Below the pieces are notes generated by a model that saw only the letters and a list, made by a program, of their open reading frames with translations, made no database searches and was not told the DNA's origin. DNA of 64,000 nt, from contig JBFWVA010000015.1 of NCBI GenBank assembly GCA_050246995.1, positions 16,466 through 80,465 of the forward strand. The letters are read 5' to 3'. Position numbers and translations under genes: made by a program. The stretch comes from SHVO01 sp050246995. GTDB taxonomy: Bacteria; Pseudomonadota; Alphaproteobacteria; Rhodospirillales; Rhodospirillaceae. This document shows, piece by piece, positions 1 through 7,784 of the stretch. Every line of letters begins with the position of its first letter. The stretch's first letter is position 1.

Positions 1-1008
1 GAGATCCTCGGCCTTCAGAACAAGACCATCGGCTTCGCGCTGACCAGCACGCGCTGGGGCATCTATGAGACGAAGGACGGCAAGCAGGAATGCCCGAACG
101 GTTTCAACGCGGGGCCGCGTGACCAGTTCAAAGCGCTGTATCCCGAAGGCGGCACGGTCGAAGGCACGCAGCTCGAGCGTGAGATCGCGGTGCGCAATCC
201 CACGGAAAAGGAAGACCGTTTCCCGTACAACGAAATCGAAGGGAAAATCGGCATCGGCCTGAACCTCGACGGGCGCGTGGGCCCGAAGGATTTCACCTCG
301 CCGGACGGCGAGAAGGGCATCGACAACGCGTTCTACCGCTCAATCGGTTGCATTCGCATGTTCCGCGGTGAAGCGTCCTACGCGCACTTCACCGAGTTGT
401 GGGTCCGTGAATTCGAGAACAACCGCATCCTCGTTGAACTCGCCGACGTCGACAGCCTGGAAAATGACGATCATGTCGTCGTGAATCTGTATCGCGGTAA
501 AGACAAGCTGATCATGGACGTGAACGGGCAGAAGGTGATGCCCGGCGGTTCCAACCGCATCGACGACCGCTTCAGCAAGAAGTACACGACGCGCCTGAAG
601 GGCAAGATCGAGAACGGCGTACTGACCACCGAGCCGGCCGATATCCATTGGGCCTGGTCGTCGTGGTACTCCGATCCGTATGGCTATCTGTTCAAGCAGG
701 CGCGCTTGCGCGTGAAGCTGGACCCGTCGGGAGAAAGCGCGGAAGGCCTCCTGGGCGGATACAACGATATCGATACTTTCCGCCAGACGTTGCTGCGCGG
801 CTATTCTACGCATCACTCGGGCTACGGCGACATGTCGCAGCCCTCGATGTCACGCGCGCTGTTCCGCAACGCCGATGGAATTCCTGGCCCCGACGGCAAG
901 AACACCGCGATCTCGTCCTCGCTGGTGGTGAAGTTCACGCAGGTCTTCATCCAGCATCCGGATGCGAAAGTGGCCGCGGCGCCGCCCGGCGCGGCGACCA
1001 GCCGCTAA
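1..1008 (+). CDS. Hypothetical protein, 3' part of a gene that begins before the window
   Basis: The reading frame is open from base 1, so only the C-terminal 335 residues are present. I do not recognise the family. The visible part is rich in Asp, Asn, Gly and aromatic residues. It contains an acidic beta-rich stretch around residues 130-190 and ends in a low-complexity Ala/Pro tail. No membrane segment or known catalytic motif is evident in this part. It is followed within 20 bases by a strong bidirectional hairpin terminator and is convergent with grxD. A GTG at 190 would allow a shorter protein, but the codons upstream of it look equally coding, so a start outside the window is more likely. 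Confidence 0.75.
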   Translation, partial: EILGLQNKTIGFALTSTRWGIYETKDGKQECPNGFNAGPRDQFKALYPEGGTVEGTQLEREIAVRNPTEKEDRFPYNEIEGKIGIGLNLDGRVGPKDFTSPDGEKGIDNAFYRSIGCIRMFRGEASYAHFTELWVREFENNRILVELADVDSLENDDHVVVNLYRGKDKLIMDVNGQKVMPGGSNRIDDRFSKKYTTRLKGKIENGVLTTEPADIHWAWSSWYSDPYGYLFKQARLRVKLDPSGESAEGLLGGYNDIDTFRQTLLRGYSTHHSGYGDMSQPSMSRALFRNADGIPGPDGKNTAISSSLVVKFTQVFIQHPDAKVAAAPPGAATSR

Positions 1009-1024
1009 GGACAATACCCAAACA

Positions 1025-1052
1025 AAAAGGGCCCCATCGCTGGGGCCCTTTT
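1025..1052. terminator. Bidirectional intrinsic terminator between the unknown gene and grxD
   Basis: A perfect 12-bp stem (AAAAGGGCCCCA / TGGGGCCCTTTT) with a 4-base loop lies between two convergent genes. The A-run on one side and T-run on the other give a U-tract in both directions. Confidence 0.9.
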
Positions 1053-1074
1053 CATTTCAGCGATCTGAGGCCTG

Positions 1075-1404
1075 TTAGGCGGTCGGGATCTGCTTGTCCT
1101 TGAACAGCGTCTCGAGTTCGCCGCTTTCGGCCATCTCGCGCACGATATCGCACCCGCCGACGAACTCACCCTTCACATAGAGCTGCGGGATGGTCGGCCA
1201 CTGGGTGAATTCCTTGATGCCTTCGCGGATGCCCTGATCGGCGAGGACGTTGACGCCCTTGTAGGGGACGCCGAAGTGGTTGAGCACCTGGACGACGGCG
1301 GCCGAGAAGCCGCACTGCGGGAACTGCGGCGTGCCCTTCATGTAGAGAACGACGTCGTTCTCGCCGATGTCCTTCTGGATCTGCTCAATAGCGGGATTGG
1401 TCAT
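1075..1404 (-). CDS. grxD: Monothiol glutaredoxin, Grx4/GrxD family
   Basis: A 109-residue protein with the CGFS active site at residues 31-34 and the conserved downstream WPTIPQLYVKGEFVGGCDI region that binds glutathione. CGFS glutaredoxins carry or transfer [2Fe-2S] clusters, often as a heterodimer with BolA, in the cytoplasm. The ATG at 1404 is chosen because AAGGA sits just upstream and because the longer frame adds 22 residues without family similarity. In many alphaproteobacteria grxD follows purL-bolA directly. Here bolA and purL are about 6 kb away, with regulatory genes in between. Confidence 0.95.
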   Translation of the reverse strand: MTNPAIEQIQKDIGENDVVLYMKGTPQFPQCGFSAAVVQVLNHFGVPYKGVNVLADQGIREGIKEFTQWPTIPQLYVKGEFVGGCDIVREMAESGELETLFKDKQIPTA

Positions 1405-1488
1405 GATGGTGTCCTTAAAGGGGAAAGCCCCGGTATGACGGGAATATAGGCGGTGGGCCGGGGAGTACAAGAGCCCCCGAAAGCCCCA

Positions 1489-1779
1489 TCAACCGGCTTT
1501 GCGGCCGCCCATCGCCGGCCCCGGCGCGGCGGGCCGGCCGCCGCTCTTGAGGCAATCCTCGAGCGAAACGAAGGGGATGAAATTGCGGATGCTGTCGTAG
1601 TTGCGCGCCGCCGTCGTGACGCACTCGCCGTTCGGCAGTTTCTTGGTCGGCGGCGGCGGAGCGCCTTGCGCGGGGTTGCTGAATTGTCCCGGCATGCCTG
1701 GCGCGGGCAAGGACGGCATCCCTTGAGCGGAAGCGGCCCCGGAGGAAAGCAAAACGAGCGCGACGGTCACATATTTCAT
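1489..1779 (-). CDS. Small secreted hypothetical protein
   Basis: A 96-residue protein with a clear Sec signal peptide (about residues 1-19, ending ASAQ). It is followed by a Pro/Gly-rich linker and a short domain with two cysteines, near residues 53 and 81, that could form a disulfide in the periplasm. The C-terminus is Gly/Pro/Ala-rich. No family is recognised. It lies upstream of grxD on the same strand, 84 bases away. Codon use resembles its neighbours. Its function is unknown. Confidence 0.7.
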   Translation of the reverse strand: MKYVTVALVLLSSGAASAQGMPSLPAPGMPGQFSNPAQGAPPPPTKKLPNGECVTTAARNYDSIRNFIPFVSLEDCLKSGGRPAAPGPAMGGRKAG

Positions 1780-1879
1780 CGCGCGATTTTACCCCTTTGG
1801 CGGCTCCTCGTCACGTCTCGCCGCGCCGCGTTACGGTCATATTAAGCAGTGGTGGGCGCGGACGTTGCGCAACCCCAAA

Positions 1880-2371
1880 CTACTGAAAACGTCGAAGATC
1901 GCCAGTGGCGATGCGCTCGTAGTCGCCCGGCAGTTTCAAGGCCGGCGGGGCGGCGAGGGCGCGTTCGACCGTCTTTATGAAAATATCCGGTGCGACGGGT
2001 TTGACGACGTAGCCGTTCACGTCGAGACCCTTGGCGGCGCGCACCACATCCATCTCGCCGTGGCCGGTGAGCAGGATGAACCGTTGATCTCGCTTGATGT
2101 GAGGATTCTTGCCCGTGCGGATGGTTTGCAGGAATTGGATGCCGTTGATCGGTTTCATGTTGAAATCGCAAATGATGACATCCACCCCGCGGCGGGCGTC
2201 GATACGTCCGAGGGCGGTGCCGACGCTATCGGCGCGCACGGTTTCGTCGGCGCCAAAGTGCTTCAGGATCTCGTTGATCACGTCGATCATGTAGCCGTGG
2301 TCGTCCACCACCAGGAAGCGGCGGCCGTTGAGGATGGTGCGGTCGCGCGCGGTAGGCTGCGCTTCTGACAT
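1880..2371 (-). CDS. Single-domain response regulator (CheY-like)
   Basis: A 163-residue stand-alone receiver domain. The acidic pair is Asp23-Asp24, the phospho-acceptor is Asp69 in IICDFNM, the switch Thr is at 102 and the invariant Lys at 124 in NGYVVKPV. There is no DNA-binding or enzymatic output domain, so it should act by protein interaction or as a phosphorelay intermediate. A second regulator in this window (33471-33932) shares the unusual LDxNGxxVKPV ending of the receiver. It is transcribed divergently from the secreted beta-propeller gene, and its kinase partner is not evident. The hybrid kinase at 5325 is a candidate by proximity only. Confidence 0.9.
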   Translation of the reverse strand: MSEAQPTARDRTILNGRRFLVVDDHGYMIDVINEILKHFGADETVRADSVGTALGRIDARRGVDVIICDFNMKPINGIQFLQTIRTGKNPHIKRDQRFILLTGHGEMDVVRAAKGLDVNGYVVKPVAPDIFIKTVERALAAPPALKLPGDYERIATGDLRRFQ

Positions 2372-2546
2372 CCTGAGGCTCCCTTGCGCGATCGGCGGAG
2401 TTTTGCTTATGGGCCCACACTCACAGGGGCGTGACCTTTTGTCCTTAAAAAAACGCTCCGGAACTAGGGCGGTTGCCGAGATGGCAATAGATCGGGGGCT
2501 GATTTCTCGTTACGTTTCGGCATCGCTTTTTCGGGGAGGATTGATC

Positions 2547-3641
2547 ATGAAAATTAAACACGTTCTTGTCGGGCTATCGTTCGCCGCGCTCGCCGTTTCC
2601 ATGCCTGCCGCCGCGCAGGAGAAAGGCGGATTGGACGAAACCGGCCCGTATGACGTTGTCGCCGGCTGGTTCAAGCCGGGCATCGAAGGCTTCGACCAAC
2701 GCGCTGTGGCGGTGAATGCCGAGGATCCGAACCGCGTCTTCGTGGGTTTCGTCGACCGTAACGACACGCGCGCCGGACATCCTTTGTTATCGGCCGACGG
2801 CAAGGTGATCGGCAAAACCGTTGTCGTGAAGGACGAGAAGGATCTCGCCAAGGGCGACGTGAACAACATCCTGGTGCTGAACGCCGACGGCAAGGTGATC
2901 GAGAACTGGTCGCAGTGGAACGCCGAGATCTCGATCCCTCATCATATTGTCATCGATCCGTACGATCCCGAGCACCATGTGTGGGTGGTCGACCGCTTCA
3001 ATCACCGCATCCTGAAGTTCACCAACGACGGCAAGCAATTGGTGATGAAGATCGGTGAGAAGGGCGTGCGCGGGAACGACCAAAACCACTTCAATGATCC
3101 GGCGAGTATCAATTTCCTGCCCGACGGCACGTTCTTCGTCGCGGACGGCTACACGAACTCGCGCGTGGTGAAATTCGACAAAACTGGAAAGTACGTGACG
3201 GCGTGGGGCACCAAGGGTTCGGGCCCGAGCCAGTTCAATCTGGTGCACTCGGTGGGGATCGACGCCAACCGCCGCCTGTACGTGGCGGACCGCGTCAACA
3301 ACCGCATCCAGATTTTCGATGAGAACGGCAAGTTCCTGGATCAGTGGCCGAACGTGCGAAGTGTGACGCGCGTAGTCGCCACGGAAGACGGCGGCATCTG
3401 GGTGGCCGCGGCCGGCTACAATCGCTTCGCCAAATTCGACACCAACGGCAAGCTTCTGTCGTACTGGGGCATCTTCGGCGACGAGCCGGGCCTGATGGAC
3501 AACCCGCATCAATACGACGTCGATAACGCCGGCAACCTGTATGTGGCCGATGCCAACAACAACCGCGTCCAGAAGTTCACGCCCAAGAAAGGCGCCGACA
3601 AAGCCAGGCTGATGGGACAAGAAGTGAAGCTGAAGAAATAA
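2547..3641 (+). CDS. Secreted NHL-repeat six-bladed beta-propeller protein
   Basis: A 364-residue protein with a Sec signal peptide (residues 1-23, ending AAAQ). It carries repeated NHL-type blades, visible as NRVFVGF, HVWVVDRFNHRILKF, FVADGYTNSRVVKFD, RLYVADRVNNRIQIFD and LYVADANNNRVQKF. This architecture resembles the peptidyl-alpha-hydroxyglycine amidating lyase family and related secreted NHL proteins, but catalytic function cannot be assigned from sequence alone. The start at 2547 has GGGGAGGA close upstream. An in-frame extension to 2328 would overlap the divergent response regulator and is rejected. A strong terminator follows the gene. Confidence 0.85.
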   Translation: MKIKHVLVGLSFAALAVSMPAAAQEKGGLDETGPYDVVAGWFKPGIEGFDQRAVAVNAEDPNRVFVGFVDRNDTRAGHPLLSADGKVIGKTVVVKDEKDLAKGDVNNILVLNADGKVIENWSQWNAEISIPHHIVIDPYDPEHHVWVVDRFNHRILKFTNDGKQLVMKIGEKGVRGNDQNHFNDPASINFLPDGTFFVADGYTNSRVVKFDKTGKYVTAWGTKGSGPSQFNLVHSVGIDANRRLYVADRVNNRIQIFDENGKFLDQWPNVRSVTRVVATEDGGIWVAAAGYNRFAKFDTNGKLLSYWGIFGDEPGLMDNPHQYDVDNAGNLYVADANNNRVQKFTPKKGADKARLMGQEVKLKK

Positions 3642-3664
3642 AGCGTCTCACAACGCTGGGACTG

Positions 3665-3697
3665 AAAAGGCGGCGCCCCTCGGGACGCCGCCTTTTT
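3665..3697 (+). terminator. Intrinsic terminator after the beta-propeller gene
   Basis: The stem AAAAGGCGGCG / CGCCGCCTTTT (3665-3675 with 3686-3696) and a following T-run, 23 bases after the stop codon. Confidence 0.9.
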
Positions 3698-3899
3698 CTG
3701 TTAGAGGCCTGATTCCATTGCGTTGTGCGCCGTATTTGCAAAGTAATCGCAATCGTTTACCAGACTCGCTTGTAACGCATGGCAGTTTCCCGCAATCGTG
3801 ACCATGACTCTGGCGCAAGAGCTACTTACATCGGGGGCTGTAAGGTTTGTTTCCCCCTCAATGTCCAGCGCCTGTCCGGCAGAGCGACCGCCTTACGTC

Positions 3900-5207
3900 A
3901 TGACCGATTCACTCTTGAGCTGCCCGGAGCAAGCGCTGGCTGCATCCGCGGATTCGTGCGAGCCAGCAGATCCCAAGGCTTGGTGCCGGCGCATCAAAGC
4001 GCAAGCGGAACCCGCCACCGAAAATCTGCCCGTTGTCCTGAGAGGCGATGCTTCGAAGCCGCTCGACGAAAGCGCCGCGTGGCTGCTCGAGAATGGGCGC
4101 GTGGAGTTGGACTATCTGTACAACTTCATTAAACCGCTTGGTCACGTCGTGCTGCTCGCGGACGCCAGCGGCACGATCATCGGCCATCGCGGCGAGCGGG
4201 TCGAAAATTCGCAATATCGCTACTGGGTATCCTGGTTCAACGATGCGCCCGAAGCGATCAAGGCCGCCGAAGCCAGTGCCGGCGGACTGGTCTGTTCAGG
4301 CGCGCTGCTCATCGATGACAAGGATGAGGTGCTGGGCATTCTGTGCGCGACGACGCCGCAACCGGGCGCCTCGCCTTATTCGCACGTGATGACGGGCGCT
4401 TTAGCGGCGACAGCCGGGCGGATGATCGAAGAGCGCCATTTCCGTGCAAAGTACCGGGCTTACTGGGTGATCGCCATACGTCCGCAGAAGGAACTCGGCC
4501 CCGGTGCGCTGGTGGCGGTGGACAGCAAACGCCGCATCGCCGCCGCTGACCGTTTCGCGCGGCGTTACCTGCGCGAGGCGGGCCACGATGTCCACGCGCC
4601 GCTTGACCTGTGGGATGTGTTTGAAGGGGCCAATCAATTACCGTGGCGCCGCCGCGACGGAGATGCGGCGGTGCAGCTCACACGGGTGCGCGACGGCGAG
4701 GTGCGCACGGCCTTGATCACGCCGCCGCTTTCACCCGCCCGCAACCTTTCGCCTGAACAGCGCGAGTTTCAGACGCGCCCGCGCATACCGTCGTTGATTT
4801 CCGGCACGATTGAACCCACCGCGCAGCGCCACGCGGGAGGCCTTCCGGCGCCGGTCGTGGCGCGCGTCACGCGCCATATCGAGACGCACCTCGGAGAAAG
4901 CATCAGTTTGCGCAAACTGGCGGTCGAGGCGGGCCTGTCGCCCTATCACTTCGCGCGCGCGTTCAAGCAATCCCAGGGCATTACACCGTTGCGCTTCGTT
5001 CTCGAACGCAGGCTGGCCCGCGCGCGCGAATTGCTCGCGGCCAGCGCCTTATCCCTCTCCGATATCGCCCATGCCGTTGGTTTTGCTGATCAAAGTCATT
5101 TCAGCCGCCGGTTCCGCGACCTTGAGGGGGTTTCCCCCGGTCGGTACCGGCGCCAGTTCAGCGGCGTAAAAACCCCCAGCGGTTCCGAAGGCACCCGCGC
5201 CGCGTAG
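3900..5207 (+). CDS. AraC-family transcriptional regulator with AcoR-like sensory N-terminus
   Basis: A 435-residue regulator. Roughly the first 240 residues resemble the GAF-like N-terminal region of AcoR-type regulators (LLADASGTIIGHRGE, then GGLVCSGALLIDD). The C-terminal 100 residues are a double helix-turn-helix AraC domain (LRKLAVEAGLSPYHFARAFK, then LSDIAHAVGFADQSHFSRRFR). It should bind DNA as an effector-responsive activator, with ligand unknown. The start is uncertain. ATGs at 3798 and 3858 are in frame, none has a strong ribosome site, and 3900 is preferred because residues upstream of it are not domain-like. It precedes the hybrid kinase by 117 bases on the same strand. Confidence 0.85.
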   Translation: MTDSLLSCPEQALAASADSCEPADPKAWCRRIKAQAEPATENLPVVLRGDASKPLDESAAWLLENGRVELDYLYNFIKPLGHVVLLADASGTIIGHRGERVENSQYRYWVSWFNDAPEAIKAAEASAGGLVCSGALLIDDKDEVLGILCATTPQPGASPYSHVMTGALAATAGRMIEERHFRAKYRAYWVIAIRPQKELGPGALVAVDSKRRIAAADRFARRYLREAGHDVHAPLDLWDVFEGANQLPWRRRDGDAAVQLTRVRDGEVRTALITPPLSPARNLSPEQREFQTRPRIPSLISGTIEPTAQRHAGGLPAPVVARVTRHIETHLGESISLRKLAVEAGLSPYHFARAFKQSQGITPLRFVLERRLARARELLAASALSLSDIAHAVGFADQSHFSRRFRDLEGVSPGRYRRQFSGVKTPSGSEGTRAA

Positions 5208-5324
5208 CGATTCTCAAGCAAGGGCGCACAATCCACCGCAAGGGCGTGAAAGAAGGCTTGGGACCCGCCCTGTATGAACACGCACGCCCCGGACCGACGC
5301 CTGGGGGCACATACAGGACAAGAC

Positions 5325-6953
5325 ATGAGCGACAAGATCCGCGAGACCGGACGGTCTCGCTTGGTGCTCGGCGCGCAATTCATTCAAGCGGCGCGGCACG
5401 GTTTAATGATCATGGCGGCGGGCCCGGACAACGATGTCAGGGTCCTTTTTGCAAATGCGGGCGTGGAATCCATCACCGGCTATCCGGCGGCGGAGATCGA
5501 AGGGCGATGCCCGCGGTTCCTGCTGGCGCAAGGGGACGATCCCGCCGAGGTGGAGGGGCTATGCGCCGCCATTGCCGCGGGACGCCCGGTCTCCGTGTTG
5601 ATCCGCAGCACGCGCAAGGACGGCGAGACATTCTGGGCGGCTATCGATGTTGACCCCGTGCGTGACGCGGGGCGGGTCGTACATTGCATCGCCACGATAC
5701 AGGATGTGAGCGAACGGGCCCTCGCGCACGCGCGCCTCGCACAACTGAGCCAGCTTGAAACCGTGGGCCGGCTGACCGGCGCCATCGCACACGATTTCAA
5801 CAATATCCTGGCCTCGGTCCGCTCGTTCGCCGGATTGCTCGCGGATGCGGTCCCTGAGACAAGCGACGAGCATCAGTACGCCACACGGATCGTCGCGGCG
5901 TGCCGCAGGGCGGCGGACATGGTCCGTCAGTTGCTTGCCTTCGTACGGGCGCACGATGCCGCGCGCGAGCGCGTGCATATCGACGATATCGTGAACGAAG
6001 TCGCGGCGTTGTTGCAGACGCGGCTGGACCACGCGACGACACTGTCTGTCGGTCCCCTCAAGGCCAAATCCACGGTGCTCGCCAATGGCAGCCAGCTTAC
6101 GCAAGTGCTTTTGAACCTCGCCATCAATGCCTGCGACGCGATGGCGTCGGCCGGCGGCGAGCTGCGGATCTCCACACAAGATACTCTTATCGACAACAAC
6201 GATGCCCTGCCGTTCGACGCCGGTCTGCACGGCGACGAAAGCGGGTACATTTATGCGTCGGGTCAACTGATGGCCGGTGCGCCTTATGTGCGTGTCTCAG
6301 TCGCCGATATGGGAAGCGGGATTCCAAAGGCGATCGCCGAAAGCATCTTCGAGCCGTTTTTCAGCACCAAGGACAAACGGCGCGGATCGGGTCTCGGCCT
6401 CGCCATTGTCCGCAGCATCGTCGCGACCTACGGCGGCGTGCTCACCGTTCAGAGCCGGCCCGGCGCAGGATCGACGTTCGACTTCTACCTGCCGGCCGAG
6501 ACCGTCCTGTTTCCCCAGCCCGCCGTAGAAACGCTCGCCGAGATAAACGACAAGGGCGGCGCGGCGGGGTGCGAGCGCTTGCTGCTTGTCGATGACGATG
6601 TCGACGTCGCCGATGCGTTCTCGATTTCGCTGGAGCACCTTGGGTATGCGGTGACGCGGGCTTATCACCCGGCGCGCGCGCTCGCGCTTCTCAAGGCGAA
6701 TCCCGCAGCGTTCGATTTGCTGGTCAGCGACAACAATATGCCGGACATGACCGGCCTCACGCTCATCCACGAGGCCAAAAAGCTCAACCCCCGTCTCAAG
6801 GCGGTTCTGTGTTCAGGCTCGGGCAACGCGGAGGAAGACCGGGTCCAAACGACAGAGGCGGAAGGTTTCTTCGGTAAACCCGGATCTCCTTTGACCCTGG
6901 CGCGGATCGTGCGCGCGGTCCTTGATGGGCAGGTGACAGGAAAAGACCGCTAG
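5325..6953 (+). CDS. Hybrid sensor histidine kinase: LOV-like PAS, HisKA, HATPase, receiver
   Basis: A 542-residue cytoplasmic hybrid kinase with no membrane segment. The order is a PAS domain at about 15-135, HisKA with the phosphorylated His156 in IAHDFNN, HATPase with N, G1 (DMGSGIP) and G2 (GSGLGLAIV) boxes, and a C-terminal receiver with Asp469 in VSDNNMP. The PAS domain aligns with LOV photoreceptor domains (GRCPRFLL; RKDGETFWAA), but the photoactive cysteine position is Pro. The Asn residues that normally bind flavin are Ser and Ala. The start at 5325 follows AGGA with good spacing. A longer start at 5274 is possible. The response partner is not evident in the neighbourhood. Confidence 0.9.
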   Translation: MSDKIRETGRSRLVLGAQFIQAARHGLMIMAAGPDNDVRVLFANAGVESITGYPAAEIEGRCPRFLLAQGDDPAEVEGLCAAIAAGRPVSVLIRSTRKDGETFWAAIDVDPVRDAGRVVHCIATIQDVSERALAHARLAQLSQLETVGRLTGAIAHDFNNILASVRSFAGLLADAVPETSDEHQYATRIVAACRRAADMVRQLLAFVRAHDAARERVHIDDIVNEVAALLQTRLDHATTLSVGPLKAKSTVLANGSQLTQVLLNLAINACDAMASAGGELRISTQDTLIDNNDALPFDAGLHGDESGYIYASGQLMAGAPYVRVSVADMGSGIPKAIAESIFEPFFSTKDKRRGSGLGLAIVRSIVATYGGVLTVQSRPGAGSTFDFYLPAETVLFPQPAVETLAEINDKGGAAGCERLLLVDDDVDVADAFSISLEHLGYAVTRAYHPARALALLKANPAAFDLLVSDNNMPDMTGLTLIHEAKKLNPRLKAVLCSGSGNAEEDRVQTTEAEGFFGKPGSPLTLARIVRAVLDGQVTGKDR

Positions 6954-6991
6954 CTTACCCTCAACCCGCATCACTCACGGGGGAGGGGCCT

Positions 6992-7513
6992 TTGCGTTTT
7001 TTCGCGGTTGCTCTTGTGCTGGGGCTTGCCACACCCACGCAGGCCGAAGTCGTCGATGTCGCCGCCAACGGCATGGAGATCAAGCAGGTCGTTCGCATTG
7101 CCGCGACGCCCGAGAAACTCTGGGCGGCGCTGATCCAACCGGCGAAGTGGTGGAGCTCCGATCACACCTTCTCCGGCGCATCGGAGAACATCACCTTCGA
7201 CCCGAAGATCGGGGGCTGCTGGTGCGAGACGATGCCGAACGGCGGCGGGGTGGAGCACATGCGCGTGACCCATATGCGCCCTCCGGCGATGCTGGTGACC
7301 CGCGGTTCGCTGGGGCCTTTTTTCAATCTCGCCGCTGATGGAACGCTGACGTTCAGTTTGTCGGCGAGCGGCGCCGAGACCGAACTCACCCTGACATTCC
7401 GCGCCGGCGGTTACGTGAAGGAAGGTTTTCAGAAATGGGCGCCGGCGGTGGACGGCGTGCTGGCCCAGCAGACCGGAAACCTCAAGAAATTCGCGGAAGC
7501 GGCCGCGAAATAG
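6992..7513 (+). CDS. Secreted SRPBCC (AHSA1/START-like) protein
   Basis: A 173-residue protein starting at TTG with a strong GGGGGAGGGG upstream. A short Sec signal peptide (ending TQA, about residue 18) precedes an SRPBCC fold typical of AHSA1-like proteins: IAATPEKLWAALIQPAKWW, then FDPKIGGCWCE, then VTHMRPPAML. These proteins form a hydrophobic ligand pocket. The ligand here is unknown. Export of an SRPBCC domain is less common than a cytoplasmic location. It is convergent with bolA, 27 bases away, with a short GC hairpin between them. Confidence 0.8.
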   Translation: MRFFAVALVLGLATPTQAEVVDVAANGMEIKQVVRIAATPEKLWAALIQPAKWWSSDHTFSGASENITFDPKIGGCWCETMPNGGGVEHMRVTHMRPPAMLVTRGSLGPFFNLAADGTLTFSLSASGAETELTLTFRAGGYVKEGFQKWAPAVDGVLAQQTGNLKKFAEAAAK

Positions 7514-7540
7514 CGCGGCGTTGACGGGCTCGGCCGCGAC

Positions 7541-7774
7541 CTAAGCGGGCGCCTGGGTGGTCAACGCCAGGGCGTGCAATTGGCCGCCCATCTTTCCCTT
7601 GAGCGCCGCGTAGACCATCTGGTGCTGCTGGACCCGTGACTTGCCCTTGAAGGCGGACGAGGTGACGACGGCGGCGTAATGGTCGCCGTCGCCTCGCAGG
7701 TCCTGGATCTCGACGGTCGCGTCCGGGAACGCGGCCTTGATCATCTGTTCGATTTCGTTCGCGGCCATTGCCAT
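7541..7774 (-). CDS. bolA: BolA family protein
   Basis: A 77-residue BolA-fold protein with the family pattern IEQMIKAAFPDATVEIQDL, then DGDHYAAVVTSSAFKGKSRVQQHQMVYAAL. BolA partners with monothiol glutaredoxins (grxD at 1075) in [2Fe-2S] handling. The ATG at 7774 is chosen because GGAG lies 7 bases upstream and the longer frame is out of family. It lies 10 bases downstream of the purL stop on the same strand, so it is the distal gene of the purS-purQ-purL operon, the usual alphaproteobacterial arrangement. Confidence 0.93.
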   Translation of the reverse strand: MAMAANEIEQMIKAAFPDATVEIQDLRGDGDHYAAVVTSSAFKGKSRVQQHQMVYAALKGKMGGQLHALALTTQAPA

Positions 7775-7784
7775 GGGGATACTC

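Noticed and set aside
2455..2500. GGAAC motif as a general-stress (EcfG) promoter before the propeller gene
   Set aside because: No CGTT-type -10 at the proper distance.
2328..2546. Extended start of the propeller protein
   Set aside because: It would overlap the divergent response regulator, and a signal peptide begins at 2547.
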